Positions 15,612 to 24,432 of a DNA stretch of 41,830 nt are shown piece by piece (positions within the stretch are counted from its first letter, which is position 1; each line of letters starts with the position of its first letter). The notes under the pieces were generated by a model. It worked only from the letters and a program-made list of their open reading frames with translations. It did not search any database and was not told where the DNA came from. Both the position numbers and the translations under genes were made by a program. Source of the DNA: Ruminococcus sp. (GTDB lineage: Bacteria > Bacillota > Clostridia > Oscillospirales > Ruminococcaceae); the NCBI RefSeq assembly GCF_017650195.1, contig NZ_JAGCFH010000076.1, positions 1 through 41,830 of the forward strand, in the 5' to 3' direction.

Positions 15612-16166
15612 ATGGATAATGGTTCAAGTAGCTACAGCCGTTATCTGGCCGGCGATGATGCCGCTATGGGCGAGCTTGTCCGGGAATATATGGACGGGCT
15701 CATCATATTTCTCAACAGCTTTACCAATAACCTTTCAGAAGCTGAGGATCTGATGGAAGAAACTTTCTTCAGACTTGCTTACAAAAAACCGCGATACACA
15801 GGAAAAAGTTCATTCAAGACATGGCTATACTCCATTGCAAGAAACCTTGCAATAGACAGCCTGAGGAAACGGAAGGGCATATCTCACGTTTCCGTCGAGG
15901 ATTGCACCGATCTTTCAAGCAGCATTGATATTGAGGAACAGTATATCAATGAGGAACGAAAGGTCATTATCCACAGAGCTATTTCAAAACTCAGGGATGA
16001 ATATCGTCAGGTAGTGTGCCTGATATACCTCGAGGGCTTTTCCAACGCTGAAACGGCGATAATAATGAATAAAAGCAATCGCCAGATAACTAACCTTTTA
16101 TACCAAGCCAAACGAGCTCTCAAAGTTGAACTTGAAAAGGAGGGAATAACGTATGCGGGACTATGA
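15612..16166 (+). CDS. RNA polymerase sigma factor, ECF subfamily
   Basis: Alternative sigma factor of 184 residues. Region 2 reads LIIFLNSFTNNLSEAEDLMEETFFRL with SSFKTWLYSIARNLAIDSLRKRK. Region 4 reads RAISKLRDEYRQVVCLIYLEGFSNAETAIIMNKSNRQITNLLYQAKRAL. The start ATG at 15612 has AAAGGAG 6 bases before it; the longer frame from 15579 lacks such a site. It overlaps by 14 bases the gene of a membrane-anchored dockerin protein, the usual position of an anti-sigma factor. The genes it controls are unknown; cellulosome or fibre-degradation genes are an obvious guess from context. Confidence 0.93.
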   Translation: MDNGSSSYSRYLAGDDAAMGELVREYMDGLIIFLNSFTNNLSEAEDLMEETFFRLAYKKPRYTGKSSFKTWLYSIARNLAIDSLRKRKGISHVSVEDCTDLSSSIDIEEQYINEERKVIIHRAISKLRDEYRQVVCLIYLEGFSNAETAIIMNKSNRQITNLLYQAKRALKVELEKEGITYAGL

Positions 16167-18156
16167 TGAAGTCACACAAGCCATACTCAAACGGCGTGAT
16201 GAACAGATAGCAAAGGACAAACGCAGAGCCATTACTATAAAGCGCTGTGCTGCTGCCGCTCTTGCTTGCTGCGCTGCTGCCGTGATAGGTACGGGCATTG
16301 TAAGGTATGATAAGAGCAATTTTATTCAGCCTGACATCACCGATGTCACGCCTGCGGAAACCACTGGCTCAAGTTCCGGCAATGAGAGCATAACAACCAC
16401 ATATAACTCAAACGACACTGTAAAGATCACAACGGCGTTGTCTGAGGCTGCTGCGGAAATTACCCGTAAACGGGCAGATGAAAATATTATAGTGACAAGC
16501 CCGGCTGAGCCCGGCGCTTTCTGCACTGTCACTTTAAAAAACAATGAGAGTTCCGATACAGCGAGCAAAAACAACGACGTAACATCTTCGGGACGTGTGA
16601 CTGTAGCGTCTGTAACCACTACAGTCACGCCTTCCGCCGTGTCAATCCACGAGGAGCGCATGAATATGCAGAGATTACCTGCATATCTGTCAGCCCTCAC
16701 AGCATCAATGTCAACTGTTTTCTCTAAATCAGTCACCGATTACCATGTAAACAGCGACAGATACCCGAAACAGAAAAACGGAATTGAAAATATCACCAAA
16801 AACGGAATGACTACCGACCTTAATTCAGACGGCAGATCAGACCTTACAGACTGCTTCCTACTTTCGCTCTACTGTATGGCGGACGGTAATAACAGCTCCG
16901 CCGGAAGCAGCAGCGATGAGGTAAATCAAAATATAATCCTTAATGCTGACTACAATAACGACGGCAGCATTAATTACGACGACGCCTATATACTTATATG
17001 CGATTACCTCCTCAATAACAGGGTGACCTACAAGGACGTCCATCCGGGAACGTACGACCCTGATTTTAACGGAAGCATAAATCTCCCGGTCTTCTATGAC
17101 AGCGACGAAACTTCCTTCGCAAGAATGGTGAGCGATTTGTCACATCAGCTGCTCATAGACCAGTACATCATCGAGGATATGGTTGATAACGATATCCTCG
17201 ACCTTGATGTAAACGAAGACGGAGTTGTGGACATAACCGATTTCACTTATCTCATGGTCAACGGAGAGAATTATCTCGACAGCTACGTTGTTCCTGTGGA
17301 AGGCGGATATGCAACTGCTCCAAGGCCTCATACAATAGAACTTCCGGATAATATCCGGAAAAACTGCAACAGGGTTTTCTATGCTAGGCCCTTCCTATAT
17401 TACGACAACTCCTACGAGGTCTCAATGTTTATATCCGGTCTGGGAAAATACTACGCTTCTCATACCATACTCATGCCGGAATACTTTGAAAACGATTTTT
17501 ACGATGATATCATAGATTATGCAGACGAATACTCTATTGGAGACAAACTCCGCAGCAGCGCTATGGATATAGGTATAATCCCCGACGAGAACAGCTATTT
17601 CAAATTTGACAACGAGCTGTTTGAAAGCGGGTTCAGGACCTACTGCGATAACGTGCTGAGCGGAAAGCAACCTGAGCCAGACCTGAATATGGACGGAGCT
17701 GTGGACCACAAGGACTATGATCTCGCAAGCGCTTACATATTTGAAGTTGCTGCAGAGCACGATGAAAGCTCGGTTACAATGCCAGTGGACGTATGGAAAA
17801 ACATCAGCAGCCGCTGCGACTTCAATCAGAACGGCACAAGCGGCGATATCTACGATATCTTTTTCGCTCAGATATATGTCCTCCTCACTGAGGACGACAC
17901 AGCCGATACAGATACCGGCTCAGAAGCATACCCGAAGGATCCAGATACTATAAGCGGCGATGTAAACTGCGACGGCAGCATAGATATGTCTGACGCTGTC
18001 CTAATAATGCAGTATCTCTCCAATCCTAATAAGTATCAGATCTCAGAACACGGAATATCAAACGGTGACGCAGACGGAAAGGGCAACGGCATCACGCTTA
18101 CCGATGTCCTTGCGATACAGAATTATCTGCTTAACGTAAGTCACAGCGACCGTTGA
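16153..18156 (+). CDS. Single-pass membrane protein with EF-hand repeats and C-terminal dockerin, putative anti-sigma partner
   Basis: Protein of 667 residues. About 28 charged cytoplasmic residues (RDYDEVTQAILKRRDEQIAKD) precede a membrane helix (CAAAALACCAAAVIGTGIV) and a Ser/Thr-rich outer linker to about residue 170. The outer part holds dockerin-like calcium loops: DLNSDGRSD near 218, DYNNDGSIN near 264, DVNEDGVVD near 352, DLNMDGAVD near 510 and DFNQNGTSG near 556. A complete C-terminal dockerin follows (DVNCDGSIDMSDAVLIMQYL near 603, DADGKGNGITLTD near 639), close to that of the GH10 xylanase. There is no zinc-binding anti-sigma motif. The 14-base overlap with the sigma gene and AAGGAGGG before the start argue for a coupled pair. 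Inference: the dockerin lets the sensor bind a cohesin on a scaffoldin. Confidence 0.85.
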   Translation: MRDYDEVTQAILKRRDEQIAKDKRRAITIKRCAAAALACCAAAVIGTGIVRYDKSNFIQPDITDVTPAETTGSSSGNESITTTYNSNDTVKITTALSEAAAEITRKRADENIIVTSPAEPGAFCTVTLKNNESSDTASKNNDVTSSGRVTVASVTTTVTPSAVSIHEERMNMQRLPAYLSALTASMSTVFSKSVTDYHVNSDRYPKQKNGIENITKNGMTTDLNSDGRSDLTDCFLLSLYCMADGNNSSAGSSSDEVNQNIILNADYNNDGSINYDDAYILICDYLLNNRVTYKDVHPGTYDPDFNGSINLPVFYDSDETSFARMVSDLSHQLLIDQYIIEDMVDNDILDLDVNEDGVVDITDFTYLMVNGENYLDSYVVPVEGGYATAPRPHTIELPDNIRKNCNRVFYARPFLYYDNSYEVSMFISGLGKYYASHTILMPEYFENDFYDDIIDYADEYSIGDKLRSSAMDIGIIPDENSYFKFDNELFESGFRTYCDNVLSGKQPEPDLNMDGAVDHKDYDLASAYIFEVAAEHDESSVTMPVDVWKNISSRCDFNQNGTSGDIYDIFFAQIYVLLTEDDTADTDTGSEAYPKDPDTISGDVNCDGSIDMSDAVLIMQYLSNPNKYQISEHGISNGDADGKGNGITLTDVLAIQNYLLNVSHSDR

Positions 18157-18193
18157 TATAAATCAAAGTTTTTTACTCCTCATTACTATCATA

Positions 18194-18226
18194 GGCAGCC
18201 GCCTGAACCGGCTGCCACATTTTTTA
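18194..18226 (+). terminator. Terminator of the sigma/dockerin operon
   Basis: GGCAGCCG (18194-18201) pairs with CGGCTGCC (18209-18216), followed by ACATTTTTT. Confidence 0.8.
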
Positions 18227-18246
18227 GAGTGTACCTTCCCAAATAT

Positions 18247-18289
18247 AAAAAAAGCAAGAAAGCCGTGCTGCCTATGCACGGCTTTCTTG
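18247..18289 (-). terminator. Terminator of the GH11/GH43 gene
   Basis: A perfect 14-bp stem CAAGAAAGCCGTGC with GCACGGCTTTCTTG (18255-18268, 18276-18289); on the minus strand it is followed by CTTTTTTT. It faces the plus-strand terminator of the neighbouring operon. Confidence 0.88.
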
Positions 18290-18333
18290 TTCTGATTTGT
18301 CCCTTACAATTTTGTTTCGGGAATTATATCAAT

Positions 18334-18366
18334 CTGTGCGGCGCTATGTGCAGATGCACCGCACAG
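18334..18366 (-). other. Hairpin between the GH11/GH43 stop and its terminator
   Basis: CTGTGCGG (18334-18341) and CCGCACAG (18359-18366) form a perfect stem with an inner TGCA-rich pairing. It may protect the 3' end of the mRNA. The same stretch can be read as a peptide (ILFGIGLCGASAHSAAQ) in frame with the enzyme after its stop, which I regard as chance or a remnant. Confidence 0.35.
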
Positions 18367-18387
18367 ACCAATACCGAAAAGAATTAT

Positions 18388-21354
18388 TTATGACATTGAC
18401 CAGCTGTCGAAGCTAAGATCTCCGTTAGCGATGAAGTAAATGTCTGTTGCGCCGCTCGGGATCTCTGCAAGTACTGTCTCGATCTCTGTCATAGAGCCAC
18501 CGGCAGGTACTTCGATATAGCTGATAGCGTCGCCTGTTCTTGAGCCTGATGTTACCTTGATGATAGCTCCGCTCTTCGAAGAAGCCTTAGCTGTAAGTAT
18601 TCCGTCCTTGACATTCGAGAAGTCGACCTTGCTTACCTTAGCCCATTCGCCCTTCTTGAACTCAACTGTTGTGTCGCCTACTCCGGATACGCTTATGCCC
18701 TTTGACTCGTTAGCCATTGTAGCTGCACGTACTGTCTTTGTAGGATCAAGATTCTCGATCTGCTTAACACCGGTCATATCGCCTCTTGCGCTAAGTGTGC
18801 CGTTAGATGAGTTGTAAGTACACTCATTGAGCTGAGTTGAACGGTAGTTTCTGTCCTTTCCTCCGTTCATACGCATCTCCTGCTGACGTGAGTGGTATGC
18901 TACGTAGTACTTATCCTTGAAGAAGATTATCGAGTGGTGGTTGTTACCGCCGTTGTCGATGCCCTGTGTTCCTGTGTTCTTGAATACGTTACCCTTCAGC
19001 TGGCTCGATGTCCAAGGTCCGAGAGGATTGGTCGAGGTCATGTAAAGGATATCTGCGTTGCCGAAGCCTACGCCGTTGATATTTGTGCCGTTGGGAACGT
19101 TCCAGTTAGCACAGTATGAGTAGTACCATGTGTTGCCTATCTTAATAACACTGGAGTCCTCAAAGAGGTACGGTGTCTGCATTGTCTGCGGTGTGCCGTC
19201 CAGTGAGATCATGTCCTTGCCAAGCTTTGCAACACGACCTGTCTTCGGATTGGAAACATCTCTGTTATCAACACCGCCGCCGAAGAAGATGTATGCTTCG
19301 TCTGTAGCCTCGTCATAGTATACGCCGGGGTCAAACATCCATACAACGTCTGAGCAGTTAGGTGACTGACCTGTAATCAGTGCGTGTCCGAGAGGATCCT
19401 TCCAAGGACCTGTCGGGCTGTCAGCTGTAAGCACGCCGATACCGCCGCCGCTGTTTGCGAAGTAGAGGAAGAACTTCGGCTTGCCATCAATCATCTTCCA
19501 TGCAGCATCAGGTGCCCATGAGCATGATGCCCAGCTTGCAGCACCGTTCTTGGTTCTGCCGTTTCTGCCTGCTACAGGAATAGCGCCGTGGTCTGTCCAG
19601 TTAACGAGGTCCGCAGATGAGATACAGTTGATAGTACCAACATCGTAGGAGTTCTCCTGTATTGTATTGCCGCTGTATTCAAAAGCGTCGTTTGTTGTGT
19701 AGATATAGAGTCTTCCGTCATATACCATCCAGCCGGGATCTGCACCGAAACGCTGTGTGGTAAGAGGATTGTTCTCGTTATCCTTCTTCCATGACTCTGC
19801 CAGAGATACGCTGCCGAACTTGCTTGCAAGTGCAGAAAGATCAACATCGGGACCTGCTGGTTTGTTTACGGGGAATTCCTTGATCTTGCCAAGTATGAAT
19901 TCCTGTATGCAGACAAGGTCTGTTACGTCAAATTCCTTGCTCTGGTCTACGTCGGCTGCCTTCTGAGTCATTGAATCAGTGAAACCGCCTGCGATCAAGC
20001 CTTTTCTTGCAACTATCATGTCAAGAGCATCAATCTGCTCATCGAAGTTAAGGTCGCCGGGTGTTACCTTGCGTACCTTGGGCTGTCCTGCGCCGTCTAT
20101 CGTTGTGCCCTTGGGAGCTCCGATAGCTTCGTCGATATAGAAATCAAAGTAATCGCTAGTGTCAGTAGTTTCAACATAGATCTGGAGATTAGAAGCTCCA
20201 GAAGGTATCTTATAGCTATCATTTGAAAGCTGTACCCACTCGCCCTTCGGAACTGTGGCAAGTGCAATCTGATCGTACTTTGTTGATGAACCGTCAGAAT
20301 ACTGAAGTGAAAGCTTGAACTCCTGTGACTCAGAGGAGCCATCTGTATAACAAGCATTAACTGAGAAGCTGTACTCCTCGCCTGCCTCGAAGGCACTGCC
20401 GAGCGAAAGGGTCGCACCGTTCCATGAATTTGTTCTGCCAGTAACAGCAAGTGACTTGCTTCCTGCATACTTAGCGCTGCTGCTTGTCTCAACAGAAGCT
20501 GCACCTCTGCCTGACCAGTCGCCCGCACCGCTCTCGAATGTATCGTGGAACCAGTAGCCGTCCTCGTCGGGCTCAGACTGTGTAACAGGCGTTGTAGTTG
20601 TCTCCTCCTCAGGATCTGGATTGGATCCAGTTGTAACTGTTACCTTCTTAACGTTAGCTGAACCGTTGGATCTGTAGCCCTCGATATTCAGTGATACCTC
20701 GTAGAGAGTACCGGACATATCAAGTCCTGCCTTTGACCATGCGTCAAAGTGTTTGGAAACGTCAATAGTTCCGCTCATATTGTTCTGGGTATTGTTTCTT
20801 GAACCACTGGTCTGTCTGATGCTCCAGTACTGCGGGAAAGTAGCTGTACCATCAAGCGAGGGCTGATTGTAACGCATTGTCTTGGCAATATCATAGGTAT
20901 TGCCATTGAGTGTTACAGAACCCTTTCTCTCTGCTCCGTCTCCGGGTGGACGCCAGTCGCCCCATCCTTCAACGATGTAATACTCCATAAGAGGATTTCT
21001 TGTCCAGCCGTATACACACATATATGAGTTTCCTCTTGGTGTGTACTCAACATCATAAGTCAGTACGATGTTTCCAAAGGCTGTATAAGGTTTCTTCTGG
21101 CTGTCGAAGTTCTTGCCCATACGAGCAAGGAAGTTTTCGATGTTGCTCCATGAGCAGGTGAAAGAACCTGCGCTGGGGTTCATCTGGGCATTGCCCGTTC
21201 CGTTCTGATTCCACATCTCGTAGTCATAACCGCCGATGTTTCCTCTTGTTTGCTGGTCAGCAGCATTTACTACCGGAATAGAGGGTATTCCGGTGGCAAG
21301 CATCAATGCTGAAACCGTACCGCTGATAGCTCTTTTAAGTGTTTTTAGTCTCAA
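18388..21354 (-). CDS. Modular xylanolytic enzyme GH11-CBM22-dockerin-GH43-CBM6
   Basis: Secreted two-catalyst enzyme of 989 residues. Order: signal peptide (to VVNAA), GH11 xylanase (about 35-235; nucleophile E124 in PLMEYYIVEG, acid/base E225 in NIEGYRSNG), Thr/Pro linker, CBM22 (about 265-415), internal dockerin (about 428-495, DLNFDEQIDALDM and DVDQSKEFDVTDL), GH43 (about 505-830) and a CBM6-like C-terminal module (about 870-985). GH43 landmarks are GADPGWMVYDGRLY (base Asp), SWAPDAAW and LFEDSSVIK (acid Glu). GH43 usually gives arabinofuranosidase or xylosidase activity, so the protein could cut the xylan chain and trim side groups or ends. The start is set at TTG 21354, 9 bases after AAGGAG; the TTG at 21363 touches the ribosome site. 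Confidence 0.93.
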   Translation of the reverse strand: MRLKTLKRAISGTVSALMLATGIPSIPVVNAADQQTRGNIGGYDYEMWNQNGTGNAQMNPSAGSFTCSWSNIENFLARMGKNFDSQKKPYTAFGNIVLTYDVEYTPRGNSYMCVYGWTRNPLMEYYIVEGWGDWRPPGDGAERKGSVTLNGNTYDIAKTMRYNQPSLDGTATFPQYWSIRQTSGSRNNTQNNMSGTIDVSKHFDAWSKAGLDMSGTLYEVSLNIEGYRSNGSANVKKVTVTTGSNPDPEEETTTTPVTQSEPDEDGYWFHDTFESGAGDWSGRGAASVETSSSAKYAGSKSLAVTGRTNSWNGATLSLGSAFEAGEEYSFSVNACYTDGSSESQEFKLSLQYSDGSSTKYDQIALATVPKGEWVQLSNDSYKIPSGASNLQIYVETTDTSDYFDFYIDEAIGAPKGTTIDGAGQPKVRKVTPGDLNFDEQIDALDMIVARKGLIAGGFTDSMTQKAADVDQSKEFDVTDLVCIQEFILGKIKEFPVNKPAGPDVDLSALASKFGSVSLAESWKKDNENNPLTTQRFGADPGWMVYDGRLYIYTTNDAFEYSGNTIQENSYDVGTINCISSADLVNWTDHGAIPVAGRNGRTKNGAASWASCSWAPDAAWKMIDGKPKFFLYFANSGGGIGVLTADSPTGPWKDPLGHALITGQSPNCSDVVWMFDPGVYYDEATDEAYIFFGGGVDNRDVSNPKTGRVAKLGKDMISLDGTPQTMQTPYLFEDSSVIKIGNTWYYSYCANWNVPNGTNINGVGFGNADILYMTSTNPLGPWTSSQLKGNVFKNTGTQGIDNGGNNHHSIIFFKDKYYVAYHSRQQEMRMNGGKDRNYRSTQLNECTYNSSNGTLSARGDMTGVKQIENLDPTKTVRAATMANESKGISVSGVGDTTVEFKKGEWAKVSKVDFSNVKDGILTAKASSKSGAIIKVTSGSRTGDAISYIEVPAGGSMTEIETVLAEIPSGATDIYFIANGDLSFDSWSMS

Positions 21355-21483
21355 AATTCTCAACTCCTTAGTTTAATATTTGTTTGCCTTATGTTTCTGT
21401 TCGTGATTTATATTTGTTTACATTCCTCCTTATTAGTTAAAGTGGGATAACGCCCCCATCATAACCTATCATATTTTACATAT

Positions 21484-21512
21484 ATTATACACTGTTATCG
21501 AAGATTTGTAAA
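21484..21512 (-). promoter_or_regulatory. Promoter of the GH11/GH43 gene
   Basis: Minus strand TTTACA (21507-21512), 17 bases, TATAAT (21484-21489). The leader to 21354 is about 120 bases and contains an AAGGAGGA followed at once by ATG TAA (21418-21431), too close to work as a start. No gene or other element is seen in 21513-21663. Confidence 0.7.
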
Positions 21513-21663
21513 GATTAAACACAAAAAAAGCAATAAATGTTCAAATAAAAGCAATAATTGTAAAACAAACAGCAGGTCTCCGGAGAGTGTATTCAAATCA
21601 GTTTTTTACCGAATAACTGCAGATTATATTGTCTTTTTACTTATCTTGAGTAGCTGTCGGGGC

Positions 21664-21702
21664 ATAAAAAAGCAGACATGATAAAAGTTTATCATGTCTG
21701 CT
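21664..21702 (-). terminator. Terminator of the glycosyltransferase gene
   Basis: A perfect 15-bp stem AGCAGACATGATAAA with TTTATCATGTCTGCT (21671-21685, 21688-21702); on the minus strand it is followed by TTTTTATG. Confidence 0.85.
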
Positions 21703-21718
21703 CAGGATAATATAAGGA

Positions 21719-22522
21719 TCAGTTTTTGAAAAATTTTTCAGTAAGGTAATTGAAGGAGTTCTTGAACCACTTTTGCTTGCGTGCCATTCCTATAGAGCCG
21801 GTCACCTGATTCTCATTGTGTACGATGCCGACAGAAGCCTTGAACAGGGCTTTCTTCTTGTTTTCGTGAATGACCTCAGCCACAAGGAGCTCCTCGCCGT
21901 ACATAAATATCTTCTTGCATACCGGCAGAAGGCTCTTTACGCAGTCCCTGCTGAGTATAAAGCAGCTGCCGTGAACGGCATAGACTGTGCTATCCTTCAA
22001 AACGCCTGTCTGAGGCTTCTTTGGCTTGAGTTCGCTAAGCTTGAAATACAGTCTGAAAAAGAGGTAGTTGGAATATGCGATCTTCCATATCATTACTCTC
22101 TTCTTTGAGGGTCTATCCTTTAAAAATGGGTTCTGATGAACTCCCGTTGCAGACAATACAATATCTGGGCTGATGCACCATATATCTTCAGAAACGTTCT
22201 CCACAGCTCTTTCAAAGAAATCCTGTTCCTTGAATTCTATGTCCGTATTCGATACCATTACCCAAGAATAATCGCTGACCGAGCCCTTAACGCCGTACAG
22301 GCAACCGTTCAGATAGCCAAGATTCTTTCCGGGATCAAATACCTTTGCTGATGGCATTACCTCTGCCATATCCCTTTTGAAGGCCTCAACGTCCTTGCAG
22401 GCATTGCAGGTGACCAGCAGCTGTATACGGTCAGCTGCTGTCTGCTTCAGCAGCCCCTTCGCAAATTCTATCACTTCTTTTTCGTTGTTATATAACGCAA
22501 CTGCTACGGCAATATCTTTCAT
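21719..22522 (-). CDS. Family 2-type glycosyltransferase
   Basis: Cytoplasmic or membrane-associated sugar transferase of 267 residues with the GT-A pattern: VAVALYNNEKEVIEFAKGLLKQT at the N-terminus, DPGKNLGYLNGCLYGVK, and the metal-binding VSNTDIEF. Further on come GSCFILSRDC and GEELLVAEV, where the acidic pair may include the base. No membrane helix is clear. The start ATG follows AGAGGAATG. It lies 110 bases after an EpsG-like protein gene on the same strand, so both probably belong to exopolysaccharide or cell-surface polysaccharide synthesis. Sugar donor and acceptor are unknown. Confidence 0.85.
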   Translation of the reverse strand: MKDIAVAVALYNNEKEVIEFAKGLLKQTAADRIQLLVTCNACKDVEAFKRDMAEVMPSAKVFDPGKNLGYLNGCLYGVKGSVSDYSWVMVSNTDIEFKEQDFFERAVENVSEDIWCISPDIVLSATGVHQNPFLKDRPSKKRVMIWKIAYSNYLFFRLYFKLSELKPKKPQTGVLKDSTVYAVHGSCFILSRDCVKSLLPVCKKIFMYGEELLVAEVIHENKKKALFKASVGIVHNENQVTGSIGMARKQKWFKNSFNYLTEKFFKN

Positions 22523-22632
22523 ACATTCATTCCTCTTCTCTGATTATCCAGGCGATCAAGCCCACGGGTTATATCATACAACATTATCAGCCAGTTGTCA
22601 ATAGCTTCCTCAGGCAAGACTGTCCGCAGCCG

Positions 22633-23748
22633 TCAGCCCTTCCAGAAAACGGAATGATAAGGGATATATGCGGCGCTGTGCTTCCTGCCAAGATAAAGTA
22701 TATATCCAACGAAAAACAGCACATAGTACGAACACAGCACGAAAGATACCATTCCTACGCCCTTAGAGTCGAACTTCTTTTTGTATACCAGCCTTTTAGA
22801 AGTGTCGTTCTTAACTATTATCTGTATAGCCGGCATAGTGATTATCGCAAGTATAACGTATACCCTGTAAAACATATCGTTGCTGACTGCAAACAAAAGA
22901 AAAGCTATAGAAAACAGATACAGGTCGTAAAAATGCTTCTTCCAGTCGTCAAGCTCTATCCTGTTATAGGAGGAAGTGATCCAGAAGAAGTATCCCAGCA
23001 CCACAAGCAGATATGCTGGATTGTCAAGTATCGAGGAGCTGTACTCTGAATAGTGCGAATAGCCCATCATCGCAAGCAATGGCGTCATTCGACGGGTCAA
23101 GCGGAGCAGATTGCATAACAGGAATACAACAGCCAGAATCCGCCATTTTCTCCTGTTCATCTTCACATGCAGCATAATCGGTATGACCAGCAGAAAATAA
23201 GCACTTTTGTGGAACTGAGCACCTGTCAGCGTCAGAAGGCAGAACAGTATCAATCCAGTAAACTTATGCTTGAATTTTACCGAATTGATATAGCAGCTCA
23301 GTCCACTGATGACAAAGCTGACAGCGCAGCACTGACGTATTATATTGAAGGTGGTCTGTAGATATATGTAGGGCTGGAGAGCTATAATTATAAGACAGTA
23401 TATCCAGTATTCTTTATCAACAAATCTTCTTATGTAATAATACACCGAAATGAAGAAGAAACAGTTGACAACGAATATCAGCGCTGAATAGCTCGAAGTA
23501 AGACAATATACTATCCTGTTAAGCAGCACGTAGCCCTTTTCCATATAAAACGAGCCGGTGACTCCGATTATATTGAAAGCTCTGATATAGCTTACAGAAT
23601 CTGCTCCGAGATTGATCGAACGAAACGAGGAGGTCAGAAAAAGATATATCATTCCAGTGGTAAGGACTATATCCTTACCGATCTTATAATGAGCATCTAT
23701 TAACCATAGAAAGATAATAGCTGCCGGAATACTAAGGTATACAAACAC
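22633..23748 (-). CDS. EpsG-family polysaccharide polymerase-like membrane protein
   Basis: Membrane protein of 371 residues with ten or more helices. The EpsG pattern is visible: SSFRSINLGADSVSYIRAFN after the second helix, then EKGYVLLNRIV, and FNIIRQCCAVSFVISGL with FHKSAYFLLVIPIM. Members of this family are thought to polymerise exopolysaccharide repeat units. The start is GTG at 23748 with GGAAGG upstream at somewhat long spacing. It precedes the glycosyltransferase gene. A full exopolysaccharide cluster is not present here, so the pair may work with genes elsewhere. Confidence 0.8.
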   Translation of the reverse strand: MFVYLSIPAAIIFLWLIDAHYKIGKDIVLTTGMIYLFLTSSFRSINLGADSVSYIRAFNIIGVTGSFYMEKGYVLLNRIVYCLTSSYSALIFVVNCFFFISVYYYIRRFVDKEYWIYCLIIIALQPYIYLQTTFNIIRQCCAVSFVISGLSCYINSVKFKHKFTGLILFCLLTLTGAQFHKSAYFLLVIPIMLHVKMNRRKWRILAVVFLLCNLLRLTRRMTPLLAMMGYSHYSEYSSSILDNPAYLLVVLGYFFWITSSYNRIELDDWKKHFYDLYLFSIAFLLFAVSNDMFYRVYVILAIITMPAIQIIVKNDTSKRLVYKKKFDSKGVGMVSFVLCSYYVLFFVGYILYLGRKHSAAYIPYHSVFWKG

Positions 23749-23977
23749 AAAATAACAATTCCTTCCAGATAAAACTATTTGTCATAGATTTATGCCAGTT
23801 CAGGCAATGGTTCTCCGCTCCGGCTTCTGTACTGCCGCAGCACAAAATGATGTAAGTTCTATATATTCTCTTTGTACCTGAATATTGTTGATAGGATCAA
23901 GTTCTTTTCTGCGACGCTATTGTAGGTTGAATACTATTATGCTCTGTTTTTAGCATTTTCTGCATTAATCGCAAATT

Positions 23978-24006
23978 ATTATATCACATCGACTTTCATA
24001 AGTCAA
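23978..24006 (-). promoter_or_regulatory. Promoter of the EpsG-like/glycosyltransferase pair
   Basis: Minus strand TTGACT (24001-24006), 17 bases, TATAAT (23978-23983). It implies a leader of about 220 bases before 23748, in which I recognise no known element. Confidence 0.7.
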
Positions 24007-24340
24007 TCAAAAAATTGGCGTTTTGGAGTGATATCTGGGTTTCAGGAGTGCTTTTTTCCGTTTCTGGTACAAAAAAGTCCAATGAGCAGTAATGATGGCA
24101 GTTCGGATATCTTCGATATACCGTTGTTTCGATAGTGTTAAAATTCTCCTGGCAGTAGACAGGAATGAAATTATTACAATTTGGAAAAGAAGTTTCAACT
24201 TTCTCCATATCCAGTACAAAAAGCTCCCACTCTGACTGTCCACGGATTCTGGAATAATTATTAACCCATAAAAAAAAGCAGCCGAAGCTGTCGTGTTTGA
24301 GTCAGAGAAATGAGTAATCAACAGTTTATACCCGTGAGTA
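24007..24340. other. Intergenic stretch without recognised content
   Basis: Between the two divergent promoters there are only short frames with no ribosome sites and no protein-like composition. I see no gene, repeat or RNA element here. Confidence 0.5.
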
Positions 24341-24369
24341 TTGCTATTTTTTAAATTATATGTTATAAT
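24341..24369 (+). promoter_or_regulatory. Promoter of ktrB-ktrA
   Basis: TTGCTA (24341-24346), 17 bases, TATAAT (24364-24369) on the plus strand, 64 bases before the ktrB start. Confidence 0.65.
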
Positions 24370-24432
24370 ATTACGACTGTATTGGCTTATACGCTAGACA
24401 GTCCGAAACAACTAACTATTCGGAGATACTAT

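Noticed and set aside
18292-18387. Peptide-like frame after the GH11/GH43 stop
   Set aside because: It coincides with a perfect hairpin and has no start or ribosome site.
21418-21431. Small leader frame ATG TAA with AAGGAGGA before the GH11/GH43 gene
   Set aside because: The ribosome site is one base from the ATG, too close to be used; probably chance.
24007-24321. Minus-strand frame of about 100 codons upstream of the EpsG-like gene
   Set aside because: No ribosome site, no recognisable protein pattern, and it lies upstream of the mapped promoter.
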